A stretch of 64,000 nt of DNA from Cyanodermella asteris (lineage: Eukaryota > Ascomycota > Lecanoromycetes > Ostropales > Stictidaceae), in assembly GCA_900618795.1 (NCBI GenBank), contig UYJD01000004.1, forward strand, positions 489,732 to 553,731, given 5' to 3'. The position numbers were made by a program, and so were the translations under genes. The notes beneath the pieces were generated by a model, which searched no databases, was not told the origin of the DNA, and worked only from the letters and a program-made list of their open reading frames with translations. Of the stretch, positions 41,905-52,891 are shown piece after piece. Each line of letters starts with the position of its first letter. The first letter of the stretch is position 1.

Positions 41905-44187
41905 ATGTCGCCTGGCTTGCTACTCCGGCCTGACCAGGGCGCACAAGACGCCATGTCCATGCTCTCAGATAGCCTAAGTAGTGCGCCACACGGACTCCTG
42001 AACCCCTCCGAGCAGTCGCATCTCGCTGCACTTGCCCATGCGAAAAAGTACTTGGACAAGCTTGCTCGCCATACCAGCCACGTACAACAACACAGAACAG
42101 AAGAGTCGAGGAGGAAAAGGAAGCGCGGCCAATATGATGATGGAGAGATTGAACGGAACGCATTGAAGCTGAAGGAGGTATATCTGGATGGCTTCACCAC
42201 GGAGGGGATCTGGGGTCAGGCGCGACGAATTGTGGAAGCTAGTAGTGGCGAAGTCGAGCTTGTGGAACGGCGAAGTGCACAGATTTCAACATCACAGGAT
42301 CAACTGAAGACGGTCCGATTTGACGATAAGGGCTTTGAAGAGCTATCAGATGATGATGAAGATGAGGAAGAAGACGAAGACGAAGACGACCCGGAGCTTG
42401 AAGGATCCGGGAGCGGAGTCTCGGAAGCAGGTGACGACCAGTCAGACATAGATCTTCTTGGGGATCTAAAAGATCAGGCCCAAGACATAGCTGGGTCTGA
42501 CGACGATGAAGCAGAAGAGGATGGACTAGACGAGGGTCTTGAAGGTGGCGAGGATATTGAGATGGACTCTGATGAAGAATCGGACGGCGCCCGACCACAT
42601 AAAGCGAAACCATCCGGAACTTATATCAAAGATAAGCATGGTCTTAACGATGGTTTCTTTGACATTGATGAATTCAACAAAGATTCCGAGTTCCTCGAGC
42701 AGGCCGATGAGCGGGGGGATGACGATGGTGCCGCAAGTGACGAGGAGGAAGTTGCCTGGGATGTAGACCCCCTCTCACAGGCCATGCCTGCGTCCGCTAC
42801 ATCGTCAAAGAAGAAAGATAAAACCCAAGCACCTAATTCCGATGACGAAGATGACGATGAGGAGGAAGGTGGACCAACCTTCGGTGACGCCGACCTCAAC
42901 GCCCCTTGGTCGGATGATGACGATGATGAGGAGATGGGCAATGTCGACATGGAAGAAGAAGAACCTGGAATGGACAATACAAATGAGGTCCGATATGAAG
43001 ACTTCTTTGAACCTCCTCCCCGCGCCCTCACCAAAACTAAACGGATGAGAGCCCTTCCCAAGACGCAGCCGCAAGACCAACCAGTCCAACCCAACAACGA
43101 CGACGTACAAAGAGCTATCGATTCGCATCGTCGGGATTTGTTTGACGACGAATTCTCTGAGGCTGGCGAGGAGGACGAAGAAGAGATAGACGAAGACGCA
43201 CCCGGGATGCGGAATCTGTCCACACACGAACGGCGGCAGCTCATGCTAGCGAAACAAATCCGAGAACTTGAAGCTGCGGCAGTATCGAAACGAGAATGGC
43301 AAATTTCTGGTGAGGCAACAGCTCATGTAAGGCCGGAGAATGCCCTGCTAGAGGAAGACCTTGAGTTTGAGCGAGCTGGCAAGCCCGTTCCAGTCATAAC
43401 AGCTGAAGTCTCAACTTCAATTGAAGAAATGATCAAGCAGCGGATTCTAGACCGCCAATTCGACGAAGTCATCAAGCGAAGACCAGGAGCCGACACAGGC
43501 TCTGCACTGAGCCGTGGCCAACCCCGCCGAGGTCTCGTCGAGCTCTCCGACCAAAAAGACCCCGTCAGCTTAGCCGAGAGCTACGAACAAGCCTACCTCG
43601 CACAAAACGACCCCAACTACAAAGACGCCCGGACCGAAGCCGAAAAAGCCGCGCACGCCGAGATCGAACAGCTCTGGGGCAAAGTCTCGCACGAACTCGA
43701 CTCTCTCGCCAGCCTCCACTTCAAGCCCAAGCCCGCCAAAATCGAGATCCGAACCGTCACCGATGCACCGAAAATCCTCATGGAAGACGCGCGGCCAAGC
43801 GGCGTCGAGGGCATCAGCGAGGAGCAAGGCGGTCTGGCACCGCAAGAAGTGTACCGTGTCGGTGAGGACAATCAAGACGGCGACGAAGGTGTCGTCACGA
43901 CCAAAGCTGGCGGTGTGGTTGCGAGAGAAGAGCTCACCAAGGAGCAGAAGTTGCGGAGACGGCGGAGGGAGAAGGCGAAGTCGAGGAAGCAGGAGTCGAG
44001 CAAGGCTGCGGATAAGGCGCAGGCGGCTAATGCTCATGCGAAGGCGGATGCGGTACCGGTCAGGAAGAGTAAAGGGGATGAGGAGACGGAGGTGCTCAAA
44101 CAGCTCAAGGCGGGTGGTGTGCAGGTCATTGGAAAGGGAGGCAAGTTGGAGGATGTGGATGGTAAGAAGCCGAAAAAGTCTGGATAG
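41905..44187 (+). CDS. mpp10: U3 small nucleolar ribonucleoprotein MPP10
   Basis: A single exon of 760 aa. Long Asp/Glu runs (residues about 145-240 and 285-360) alternate with short conserved blocks: HGLNDGFFDIDEFN, VRYEDFFEPPPRAL and PVITAEVSTSIEEMIKQRI followed by LDRQFDEVIKRRP. The basic tail is RRRRREKAKSRKQ. This is the classic Mpp10 layout. Mpp10 binds Imp3 and Imp4 in the SSU processome and is needed for early cleavages of pre-18S rRNA in the nucleolus. The acidic runs generate long Ser/Ile-rich open frames on the other strand that are not genes. It is convergent with the EFM6-like gene (256 bp between stops). Confidence 0.95.
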   Translation: MSPGLLLRPDQGAQDAMSMLSDSLSSAPHGLLNPSEQSHLAALAHAKKYLDKLARHTSHVQQHRTEESRRKRKRGQYDDGEIERNALKLKEVYLDGFTTEGIWGQARRIVEASSGEVELVERRSAQISTSQDQLKTVRFDDKGFEELSDDDEDEEEDEDEDDPELEGSGSGVSEAGDDQSDIDLLGDLKDQAQDIAGSDDDEAEEDGLDEGLEGGEDIEMDSDEESDGARPHKAKPSGTYIKDKHGLNDGFFDIDEFNKDSEFLEQADERGDDDGAASDEEEVAWDVDPLSQAMPASATSSKKKDKTQAPNSDDEDDDEEEGGPTFGDADLNAPWSDDDDDEEMGNVDMEEEEPGMDNTNEVRYEDFFEPPPRALTKTKRMRALPKTQPQDQPVQPNNDDVQRAIDSHRRDLFDDEFSEAGEEDEEEIDEDAPGMRNLSTHERRQLMLAKQIRELEAAAVSKREWQISGEATAHVRPENALLEEDLEFERAGKPVPVITAEVSTSIEEMIKQRILDRQFDEVIKRRPGADTGSALSRGQPRRGLVELSDQKDPVSLAESYEQAYLAQNDPNYKDARTEAEKAAHAEIEQLWGKVSHELDSLASLHFKPKPAKIEIRTVTDAPKILMEDARPSGVEGISEEQGGLAPQEVYRVGEDNQDGDEGVVTTKAGGVVAREELTKEQKLRRRRREKAKSRKQESSKAADKAQAANAHAKADAVPVRKSKGDEETEVLKQLKAGGVQVIGKGGKLEDVDGKKPKKSG

Positions 44188-44443
44188 GACCCTTCAATCT
44201 ATAATGATCCACGATCTGAACGTGCTTCTTGCTCTCAACTTGACCTCAGAACAGCAGTCCCACAATCTTGTCTTTTGTGGTGTCGATCCATGCCTTCGCC
44301 GCTTGCTTTGCCCCTGCACTCACTCATCGTGCCATCATAACCACCCATTGCTCTCAGCGCTTCCATCTCACTTCATATCTATTTCAATGTCAGCAAACGC
44401 CTCGCCCAACTCTCCTCCCACCCCCCCGAAAGCAGTAGTTCAC

Positions 44444-45321
44444 TCACAAATACACATTCCTCTCCTCCTCATCCTTTACCTCAAACTCCACGCTTACAAC
44501 CTCAAACCCCTTCTTCAATTCCCTCACAAACCTCATATCCGCCTTCCTCCGCTTCTTCATGCAAAAGTAACAAACCGTCTCACCTGTTCGTCTCTCTCCC
44601 GAGTACGGCGTGAAAAGAGCATGTAGCGTTTCGAGCAGGAGAGGAAAAGCGGGCTCGAAATACACGCAGTCGGCGGCGAGGATGATGTCCGGGTCGTGGT
44701 ACGCGGGCGGAATGCTGGAGGGGATGGTGGGTCCGCCCCAGGGGAAGGAGGCGGAGAGGATGGAGGTTGGCGGGAGGGCGTTTAGGGATATGTTTTGAAC
44801 CTGAAGGGGGAGAAGTTGAGGGAGGTCGGTCAGGAGGATGGGAGGTGATGGTGGGGATGTTGGTGACGGATCTCGTTGGAGAGCAAGAGCGAGACCAAGA
44901 CTAGAGTTCGTCAAAGGGTCAGTAGATGTGGTCAATTGGTTTAGGGCGTTGCTTTGGGAGGCGAAAGTTACCCTGTTAGTCCGCCGCCGGCTCCAAGCTC
45001 AATTCTAGACCTATTAGCAGGGTTCTACCAATTCGGGTGAGACGCATCGTACATTGTTTTCCCTCTTATTAGGTCGAGATGTTCAAGTAAGTAGCGTCCG
45101 AGTACTATACCTGCAGGCCATAATTGACCGCCGCAGCCTTCTTTGAGGTCTTCGTGGAGGAGGAGTGGTGGGTTGAGGAGGCCGGAGAAATCTACCGTTG
45201 TCTGACCCGCTGCTTTTGGTATCCTAATTGGAGCAAAGTCCTCGCCAATGTCGAGAGGTGACAGTTCGGGTGAGGGCGAGCTGGTGTCTTGATTGCCAAC
45301 GAGGTCTGTTCCTGGAGCCAT
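44444..45321 (-). CDS. efm6: EFM6-type protein-lysine N-methyltransferase (METTL21-like)
   Basis: Model complement(join(44444..44900, 44972..45010, 45053..45321)), 254 aa. The introns are 71 and 42 bp. The middle exon is only 39 nt and encodes the SAM-binding motif I (RIELGAGGGLTG). The N-terminus has GQLWPAGIVLGRYLLEHLD, the pre-motif of METTL21-family enzymes. After motif I come GLALALQRD, LLTDLPQLLPLQVQNISLN (motif II area) and DIILAADCVYFEPAFPLLLE, the post-II DCVY motif equivalent to the family's D/E-x-x-Y. In yeast, Efm6 methylates elongation factor eEF1A. Sequence between motifs I and II is slightly expanded with Pro/Ser. The symbol is by family resemblance, not proven orthology. Confidence 0.82.
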
Positions 45322-46336
45322 TGCCAGGGGTTGAAGGGGAAGGTGGCGGAGATGATTGATTGAGTCGGCGCTTCGAGAAGTGATACGGAACCAAGACTTA
45401 TGAAAGGTTAATCAGCATCCTCAATCACAAGAAGTACGGAATAGTCAAATAGACGGCTGACAATATATGTCCTGGACGTTGCACTGAGAAATGAAGCAAG
45501 TCAATTGAGTAGCTGTGTGGGTGAGCTCAGTCATCAACAGGGACGTTAGTGGGGTAGTTAGTGGATGGCCCCACTAATCACGGGACGATAGGCCGGCCAG
45601 GCCCGCTGGATCGGCTTGGCTCGATCTATTTCCACCACTTCTCTCCTCCACACTTTTCGCTCCATTCATGTCGTACGACCTTGTACATCGTCGGAACACC
45701 ACGTCTCCCAGAGACGACGGCATCTGCCATCTGTGAACGCACCCAAGATGCTGCCAACGTCGCTGTAGATGTCGACACTTCGATCGTTGATCGATAGTCT
45801 TAATCTAACCTTACAGATGCCGTTGTCCTGCAAGCAATGTAGATGGCAAGCAATCTCGTCTCATGGACAATGGTCCCGTACTCATTGAGCTACGCCGACT
45901 AGTTTCATCTCAAGACCAAGAGAGCGAAACAGCAGAGCCATCTATGTTTGAGATGCTCAAGGTAGGGATGGATTCGACATGTCTTGACGCGTCCGCACGT
46001 GACTTCACAAAGCATTGTTGCAGCATTCCACACCCTTTAATTGCCCATTGTTCGGCAAAAGAATGTACCACCCTCTTCTTCGCGATAAGCCCCGCCTCCG
46101 ATTGCTTTGGCCGTCATCCCAAAAGGGTTATATTGGCTCAGGAATTTTCGCGCTCAAGGGGTACACGAGGCTGGCACCATGGCCATCCCAGCATGTCAAT
46201 TCCATGTATCCATTGCAATTCGCGCCTGGAGCGCCTTCGTCTGTTCTTTTCCTCTATTCTGTTTGTTGGATGCTTCATCACTTGAAATTCGTATACCAGT
46301 GGTTGCGTCCGAAAATCAACGGCTTTGGGCACCACG
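45322..46336. promoter_or_regulatory. Divergent region, EFM6-like (-) / AXL2-like (+), with an inverted repeat
   Basis: About 1 kb. It contains the 9-bp inverted repeat ttagtgggg/ccccactaa (45546-45554 and 45569-45577). Open frames such as 45863-46285 and 46015-46629 lack domains and partly overlap the true start in other frames. Confidence 0.4.
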
Positions 46337-49300
46337 ATGGGCCGAGCTCTGACACTCGTTTTCGTGATTCTCGCATTGTTGCAAGTAGCAGTGTTTGCAG
46401 CTCCCATAATTTCACTTCCAATCAACTCTCAGGTACCGCCAGTGGCGCAGGTGGGACAATCTTTCGACTTTGCATTCTCCTTCGCGACGTTCTCCTCATC
46501 ATCGCCAATCAAGTACAGCCTTTCGAACGCGCCATCATGGTTGGAGATCGTAAGCACAGAACGCAGACTCTATGGAAGACTACAAGCAGTGGATACGGGC
46601 TCGCATCAATTCAATCTTGTAGCCGATGATGGATCAGGGTCAGCGGCCATGCCAGTCACATTGGTCGTTTCAAGTGCGACTGGACCCAGCGTCAGCGACG
46701 CTTTCCAGCAGCAGCTCGAGCAATTGGGAACCTTTCAGAGCCCGGATGCACTACTGTTCTATCCTGAGAGTCCAATCAGCTTGATATTCTCGGCGGATAC
46801 ATTTCAAGAGACGGACTCAAGCACTCAATTCTACGCAGTCGGGGCGAACAACACGCCATTGCCTTCATGGCTTCAGTTTGATCCGGACACCCTGACCTTC
46901 TGGGGCAAGACACCAGTGTTCACTTCGCCGGTCGAATTGCCTCAAAATATCGACCTCACGCTCATTGCGTCAGATGTCCCTGGGTTCTCGCAAGCAACAG
47001 CATCTTTTCGGATCACCGTTGAAAGCCACGAGCTACTTTTTACGAGCAAGAACTACACAATCGAGGTCGAAGCTGGAGGACACGTTGAATACAGCGATCT
47101 CGCTAAAACACTGCTGATTGATGGGAAGGTCATGCCGCTGAGCAATATCAGCTCGGTCTCGACAGACAAGCCTTCCTGGCTGCAGCTCGATATCTCAACA
47201 CTGGTATTTTCTGGAATTGTGCCATCGAATGTGGGGAGCTCGAATTTCACACTCACAGTCGCTGATTCGATCGGCGACACAGCGACGACGTCCATCTCCA
47301 TAATCGCACCAAATTCAACGAATACGACGAATCTCATCTTAGGTCACATTGGTCCGATCAACGTCACGATAGGGCAATCGTTCAAATACACCCTGGACAA
47401 GAGCGATTTTGCGGATGGCAATATTTCAATTACTCTAGATGCTGGAAACGCGTCTTCGTGGATCGACTTCGACAGTAAAAACTTGGTGCTCTCAGGTACA
47501 GTGCCGCCGGACTCTCGACCGCGAAAGGACGAAATCAATCTTATGGCCTCTGAGGGCGGTCAGAGCCAGTCGCAAGCCATCACGCTGAATCTCGTATCCG
47601 CCAACCAGGGCCAACCTTCGACGAGCAGGATTGGGGTTTCACCCACCTCGACTGGGCCTGGGAGCGCGGCGCCCACAACAAGTACAACATCGGCAGACGA
47701 TTCTATCTCGTCGCACCATCCGAAACTCAGCGTGATCCTACCTGCAGTGCTTTGCCCCATTCTTGGCATTGCTTTGCTTCTTCTCCTCTTCTGCTGCCTA
47801 CGGCGTCGCTCAAAACGAAGGACCGAAGCTGAGCGTCCGACCAACTACTGGAAACCAAACGTTTCAAGACCAATCATACGCAAGCAAAGCTTTTTCCGGG
47901 GCGCCAGCATCTTTCGGATGGAGCCTGGCCCAAGCCCTTTGATCCCAGCCCCAGTCCCGGGATCAGGACGAGGTCCATCCAGAACACATCAGACCACAAG
48001 TTCGATCATTGACGAAGATGGCATCTCAACACTTCCGTACTCGGCACGGCCGGTTTCTCGCGCACCTCAGATCACACGAGAAGTCCTAGATCGTGACCAG
48101 GACCCGTTGGCTGATTTCCGCGAAGAACATCAACTCGTGGATGAACCTCGACCGGACTCGGTGATGTTGCCAGCACCAATTTCCACATCTCTTCTCCGGA
48201 GTCGATCACAATCAGAGCCTCAACGGCAATCATATAGACGGTCGCGAGCTTCTGTGTCTTCATTCCTGAACAAAGCAGCTCACGGAAGATTCTCGGCGAT
48301 GTTACAAAATGCTCACAATCGACAGAGCGGCCACTCGGATTTGGAGGTGGCGGAGCAGAATGTCCAAAGACCTAGGACACAGCCGCAAGATTCAACCCAC
48401 AGAGCATTGGACTCTTATGACGGAACGAACACGTTCGATTTCCAGGTTCAGCCAGAATCTACTAGTAGTGACAGAGCAGTGCGTGGCTCCGAGGCCGTAA
48501 CAAGCTCCGGCGACTGGACCACAACCGACAGTATGGACCCATCCAGCTCATCAGGAAACGCCAACCGAAACACTTCTTCAACGATCAACGCCTTTTTCGC
48601 TCAGGACAGTATTCAGCGGCGAAGGGTAAAACAAGCAGACAACCGATTTGCAAACACCACAATCCGCGGCGTGACACCCAGCGTCTCCGACTTCTCAGCA
48701 TCCAACCCAAACTCGCCATCTAAACGCCACTCTCGACGAGGCTCTCTCTTAGGCAACAAGCGCAACTCTCAGAACTCCATCAATCGCAAACATCTCAGCG
48801 GAAGCAGCATCTCCCGCCCCCTCTCAAACTCATCGCCTAGCAAGTCGCGCCGGTCGTGGAGCTACAACAGCCAGTACGGCGACTATCTCAAATCACGTCG
48901 TCGAAATCCCGCCACCCTCCGCTTCTCCAACTCGGGACTCTATCGCCAATCCTCTAGCAACTACCAACGCTCCTCCTCAATCTTCGAAAGCGCCTCCTCC
49001 AACAGCGTCGCCGACGTACCGCGCTCCAGCTCCGACGAAGCAGACAAAGAAAACCTCATGCCCCCCACAACTCCCTCCTCCCAACCAGCCAGCGATCTCG
49101 GTCTCACGCTCGGCAGTCCGCCAAACGCAAGCCCCTCCAGCATCCTGATCGGCCGTCACCGCAAGCGCTCACGCGGCAGCGTCCAGAAACTCGGCCGCCA
49201 GATCCAGATGGCGAACCACAACCAGCATTTGAGCCCCCTACACACCCAGGGGCGTAATTTGCCTACCTTCTCGTCACGCATGAGAACGGATTCGATGAGA

Positions 49301-49801
49301 AGTATTCGGAGCGCGAGCACGAGTGCGTCAGACATTTCGTTCCGCGCTATCGAGGAGGAGGTCGCCGAGATGCAGGAGAATGCACGGTACTGGAAGAGTA
49401 CGCGCCAGAATAGCATCAGTGGGGGTGGTGGCGTGAACCGCCGTAGTAGCTGGCATCGCCTGAGTGCGTTGCCGGAAAGTCAAGGACAAGGAGCGGCTGG
49501 TGGAAGTGGTGTTGGAGCATCGGGCGAGGCGTTGAGGGTCGTCGAGGGGAGGGCTGCGCCTGTGCGGACGACGCCGAGAGAGGACTTGGCTATTAGTCGG
49601 AGTTTCAAGGGGGAGTTAGGCGAGTGGAGGGGGACGGATGATGAGGGGAGCGTTGATCGGGCCAGGAGGGAAGAGGGACTATTGGGACGTGAGCACGAAA
49701 GAGTGGATGGGAAGGGCAGGGAGTTGTCGTTCGAGGGAGAGGAGTATCTGGCGTTGTCGAGTGATGTTGAGAGTGATGGGGGGACGAAAGCGTTCATATA
49801 G
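46337..49801 (+). CDS. AXL2-like type I membrane protein with cadherin-type (CADG) repeats
   Basis: A single exon of 1154 aa from ATG 46337. The signal peptide is about residues 1-22 (ALTLVFVILALLQVAVFA). The extracellular part (about 23-465) has several dystroglycan/cadherin-like domains, each with the pattern PSWL ... F.G..P: NAPSWLEIVSTERRLYGRL, PLPSWLQFDPDTLTFWGKTP and KPSWLQLDISTLVFSGIVP. One transmembrane helix lies near 466-488 (LPAVLCPILGIALLLLLFCC) followed by a basic stop-transfer. The cytosolic tail of about 660 residues is Ser/Arg/Asn-rich and disordered. Yeast Axl2 marks axial bud sites through Bud4 and septins. In filamentous fungi the homologue acts in septation and conidiation. 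The cytosolic role here is inferred. Confidence 0.9.
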   Translation: MGRALTLVFVILALLQVAVFAAPIISLPINSQVPPVAQVGQSFDFAFSFATFSSSSPIKYSLSNAPSWLEIVSTERRLYGRLQAVDTGSHQFNLVADDGSGSAAMPVTLVVSSATGPSVSDAFQQQLEQLGTFQSPDALLFYPESPISLIFSADTFQETDSSTQFYAVGANNTPLPSWLQFDPDTLTFWGKTPVFTSPVELPQNIDLTLIASDVPGFSQATASFRITVESHELLFTSKNYTIEVEAGGHVEYSDLAKTLLIDGKVMPLSNISSVSTDKPSWLQLDISTLVFSGIVPSNVGSSNFTLTVADSIGDTATTSISIIAPNSTNTTNLILGHIGPINVTIGQSFKYTLDKSDFADGNISITLDAGNASSWIDFDSKNLVLSGTVPPDSRPRKDEINLMASEGGQSQSQAITLNLVSANQGQPSTSRIGVSPTSTGPGSAAPTTSTTSADDSISSHHPKLSVILPAVLCPILGIALLLLLFCCLRRRSKRRTEAERPTNYWKPNVSRPIIRKQSFFRGASIFRMEPGPSPLIPAPVPGSGRGPSRTHQTTSSIIDEDGISTLPYSARPVSRAPQITREVLDRDQDPLADFREEHQLVDEPRPDSVMLPAPISTSLLRSRSQSEPQRQSYRRSRASVSSFLNKAAHGRFSAMLQNAHNRQSGHSDLEVAEQNVQRPRTQPQDSTHRALDSYDGTNTFDFQVQPESTSSDRAVRGSEAVTSSGDWTTTDSMDPSSSSGNANRNTSSTINAFFAQDSIQRRRVKQADNRFANTTIRGVTPSVSDFSASNPNSPSKRHSRRGSLLGNKRNSQNSINRKHLSGSSISRPLSNSSPSKSRRSWSYNSQYGDYLKSRRRNPATLRFSNSGLYRQSSSNYQRSSSIFESASSNSVADVPRSSSDEADKENLMPPTTPSSQPASDLGLTLGSPPNASPSSILIGRHRKRSRGSVQKLGRQIQMANHNQHLSPLHTQGRNLPTFSSRMRTDSMRSIRSASTSASDISFRAIEEEVAEMQENARYWKSTRQNSISGGGGVNRRSSWHRLSALPESQGQGAAGGSGVGASGEALRVVEGRAAPVRTTPREDLAISRSFKGELGEWRGTDDEGSVDRARREEGLLGREHERVDGKGRELSFEGEEYLALSSDVESDGGTKAFI

Positions 49802-50006
49802 ATTCCGTGCTCATGAGCTATGAATTGTGAGGAATCGATGTCTGGACGGTCAACGTCTTAATCGCGAATCCAAACCTGTTCCCGTGTTCAGGTTTTTGTC
49901 CCAGCTTTGCGCCGTAGCCAAGAATCTGTTTCGTTGCTCGTGACATACTGTCGCTTTGATTGTTCAGATGTTCATCTATCACTCTTATGATCAACATGCA
50001 CGCTCT

Positions 50007-51353
50007 CTAATCAGTCCCACCGTTCTGCACAAACTTGTCTGCCTCCTCTTTCCTAATGTAAAACCACGAACTTCCCTTACTCCACATAACAGCCCCCTGC
50101 GCCTTGTGCAAATTGAAAGCATCAAGCGCCAACTCCTTCGCCTTACCCTTTTCTTCATCCGACCCCCAAGAACCCTTGATACTCCTCGCCAGCGCCCGGA
50201 TCCCCTGCACATCATGCGTAATCCCGACCTCCGCCCCAAGTCCCGAAGAAGGCGAACAGCTCATCCCCGCATCCCCCACCAGCACCACATTATCGCCAAA
50301 CACGAACCTCGGGGCAATCGCCGTCTCGACCGTAACGGGGACGAGCGGCTCGCCCCAAACGACGACCTTTCGATCTTTCATCTCCTGCACGCTGGCAAAC
50401 GACGTCCCCAGTCGTCGGTTCACGCGGTCGAGGATGTAGCCCTCCAATCTGACGGTGTCCGTGTACGGAAAGCCTCGGGGCAGTTGGAGGAGACAGTGGC
50501 TGGCTTCCGCGTGCCGCATCTCGATCTCCACGACGGGTTGGGGCTTATCGGGGTCGCTTTCTTTGTAGTTGCGGACGACTTGTTGGATTATGCCCATTTC
50601 TGATGAGGGTGTTTGGATTCCGAAGACGCAAAATTTTTGTGATTCGAGCTCGTTTGCGGGGCCGAGGCGGAGGTCGCGGGACCCGGGGGCTGGTAGGATG
50701 GTGTCGTCTAGCTTGTTGCCTATCGTGGGTTCGAAGCGGAGTTCCTTCTGGATCGACTTGTCTCCCTTTCCGGAAGCGATGACGATCAGGTCCGGGTGGG
50801 GAACTCTGGCGGCGTGGCGAGGATCGTGGTGGTCCAAGACTACACTATAACTCACGTGGCCCGTTGGCCTCTGGAGAGTGATGGTCGAATCGTAGTGGAT
50901 GGCCACGCCTTCACGAATGGCAGCGGCGGCCATTTCATCTTCAAGCTGACCCAGCGTCACGTAGCTCGAAGGGACCTGGTCATCAAGCTTCGCCGGAGGC
51001 TCGTATCCCGTCCGAGACGTGCCACTCGTAATCGGCAGCGGAAATCGTACCTGGGTATCGAGCGGCCATTCGAATACGGAGCCATCGTCTTCGCGCACCG
51101 TCCGACCCCGAGTCATCGGCGTCAGAGCGCGTGCGGCGTCCAGCGAGTGTAGCACGTTCAGGATTTCCAATTGACGAAGCGCTTCCGGTCGGAGCGCGAC
51201 CATGTTCTGACGTCCTTTGCCACGAGGGCGTTTCGGTCTCTTTTCGACGACGGTCACTTGGAAGCCTTCTTGAGCTAGGGCGATCGCGGCGGCGAGGCCT
51301 GATGGGCCAGCGCCTTTGACGATGGCCGTTGGGAGTGCCCAGCTAGATTCCAT
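50007..51353 (-). CDS. FAD-dependent monooxygenase (PHBH/kynurenine-type fold)
   Basis: A single exon of 448 aa. The N-terminal Rossmann dinucleotide motif is VKGAGPSGLAAAIALAQEGF, followed by VTVVEKRP with the Glu that binds the FAD ribose. The second FAD motif is DNVVLVGDAGMSCSPSSGLG, where GDA is followed by SPSSG rather than the usual HPxxGQG. The C-terminal helix region is MWSKGSSWFYIRKEEA. The protein is full length for the group (400-450). Such enzymes hydroxylate aromatic or isoprenoid substrates with NAD(P)H and O2. No biosynthetic cluster partner is near, so the substrate is unknown. Convergent with the AXL2-like gene. Confidence 0.85.
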   Translation of the reverse strand: MESSWALPTAIVKGAGPSGLAAAIALAQEGFQVTVVEKRPKRPRGKGRQNMVALRPEALRQLEILNVLHSLDAARALTPMTRGRTVREDDGSVFEWPLDTQVRFPLPITSGTSRTGYEPPAKLDDQVPSSYVTLGQLEDEMAAAAIREGVAIHYDSTITLQRPTGHVSYSVVLDHHDPRHAARVPHPDLIVIASGKGDKSIQKELRFEPTIGNKLDDTILPAPGSRDLRLGPANELESQKFCVFGIQTPSSEMGIIQQVVRNYKESDPDKPQPVVEIEMRHAEASHCLLQLPRGFPYTDTVRLEGYILDRVNRRLGTSFASVQEMKDRKVVVWGEPLVPVTVETAIAPRFVFGDNVVLVGDAGMSCSPSSGLGAEVGITHDVQGIRALARSIKGSWGSDEEKGKAKELALDAFNLHKAQGAVMWSKGSSWFYIRKEEADKFVQNGGTD

Positions 51354-52891
51354 CTTCGCGTTGTGTCTACTTACCTATCGACTGTGAACTCTTGAGATGG
51401 ATTGGACTGACGACCGGGTAGAAGTGAAATGTAGGTGACATCGTTCGCTATGCAAGATAACGAAAAGTTCAGTCAGCAGATGTGCTTACTTCAGGCTACA
51501 TGAGCCGATCTTGATCAGCGCTCGCCGTCAGGGTCTTTCACGAGCTTTTGCGCCCGACTCAGGGTCCTAGCTGGAGTGGAGTTAATACAGAGACACCGTT
51601 CAGTCTGTCTCGACAGCGTCTTACGAGCTACGGACTCCAAGGCCGCAGTAAGCATCATTTGAACTCCATGCACAGGTTTGTGACTGGGTAGCTCCCGAAC
51701 TTGGTGGAGGAGTCCTTGACAAGGAAAGTGGCGACGTTTGTGCCACCTATCTCTGCACCTCAAACATGTCTGGCTTTCTGTTGTCTCTGAGGGAGCTCAC
51801 GTCCGTGACGAATGACGAGACGGTGACTGGTTTATTCCTTTCCTGATATATTGACGCATGAATTCTTAACAAGAACCGTTTTGGTCTGAGTTTCTTCGTT
51901 CGACTTTCACAATGATGTTATTTGACGAGTTACTATCGCGATTCATTTAGGCGGGTATTCAGTTAGAGTTTCAGCAGGGATTCAGCTAGACACTTATTAG
52001 TCAGTTGTTCAACTTATCAGGAGCAGCGATCCCGGACTTCTTGCATCGCCTCGCAAGCCACGGCCATCTCGGTCTACCCATGTTCAGACGATGATCAAAC
52101 ATTGTCGCAGGGCTGAGTCAACGACCAGCCGACGTTGAAACTGCATGTTCAATCCGCTGCGATGGACAGATCGCCTCAGTTTAGCAACATCAGGACGATC
52201 GTCGTGCAAACCCGGCGGTGCTGACTCGCCGATCTTCATCACCACAAATCGAACTCCACGACTCCATCATACGTCGTGCGGGTAATCTTCACGGTGGAGG
52301 TACTCCTGTCTGGCTGTGCCTTCTTCGTCGCGTGTCAGCCAACTGGCCAAGTTACAGTCTCGGAGGCTCAAAGCGGGACAAGACACTGACTATCAGCATC
52401 TTCCGTCGCAGGACTTGGTCGTCTACCCCGGCTCCGCAGCGTTGCCTTTCCCTAACTGGTGTTTCAACATCGCCACATTACGACTCTGTCTGGGAGCCGG
52501 GCACCACTCATTGACGACATACGTGACAGCTACGACTGACTTTGTTAGAGAACTCACCGGTCCGAGGCTGGAGCTATGATCTTACTACCCCGGACGGTCA
52601 TCGTCGCGAAACGTGTTTGGGCAAGCGCCGGCCATGAGCCCGGACCTCGTGCGTCCAATCCAGCAGTCCTGGTTCAGTGTCCGTGTGGTAGTCATATATT
52701 GATCATATCCTTCCCGTTCGTTTTGAGTTCGTCTTTCTCTATCATCCCTTCACTTTTTTTGTTTATTGAACTCTGCCTGTTGACAGGTTTTCTTGTCGTT
52801 TATCATTCATTCTCGGTCACTCCTTAAGCGCAGGTCGTTCATTAACGGATTCTTATCACCTTCTACACGCGCAATCAGACAGATTTCCACA
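51354..52891. other. Divergent intergenic region before the aspartic protease
   Basis: 1.5 kb, no supported gene. The last about 180 bp before 52892 are strongly pyrimidine-rich (ttctctatcatcccttcac), typical of a fungal core promoter and leader. Confidence 0.45.

Noticed and set aside
42621-43244. 207-aa minus-strand Ser-rich open frame inside MPP10
   Set aside because: It is the reverse complement of Asp/Glu codon runs, a well-known artefact.
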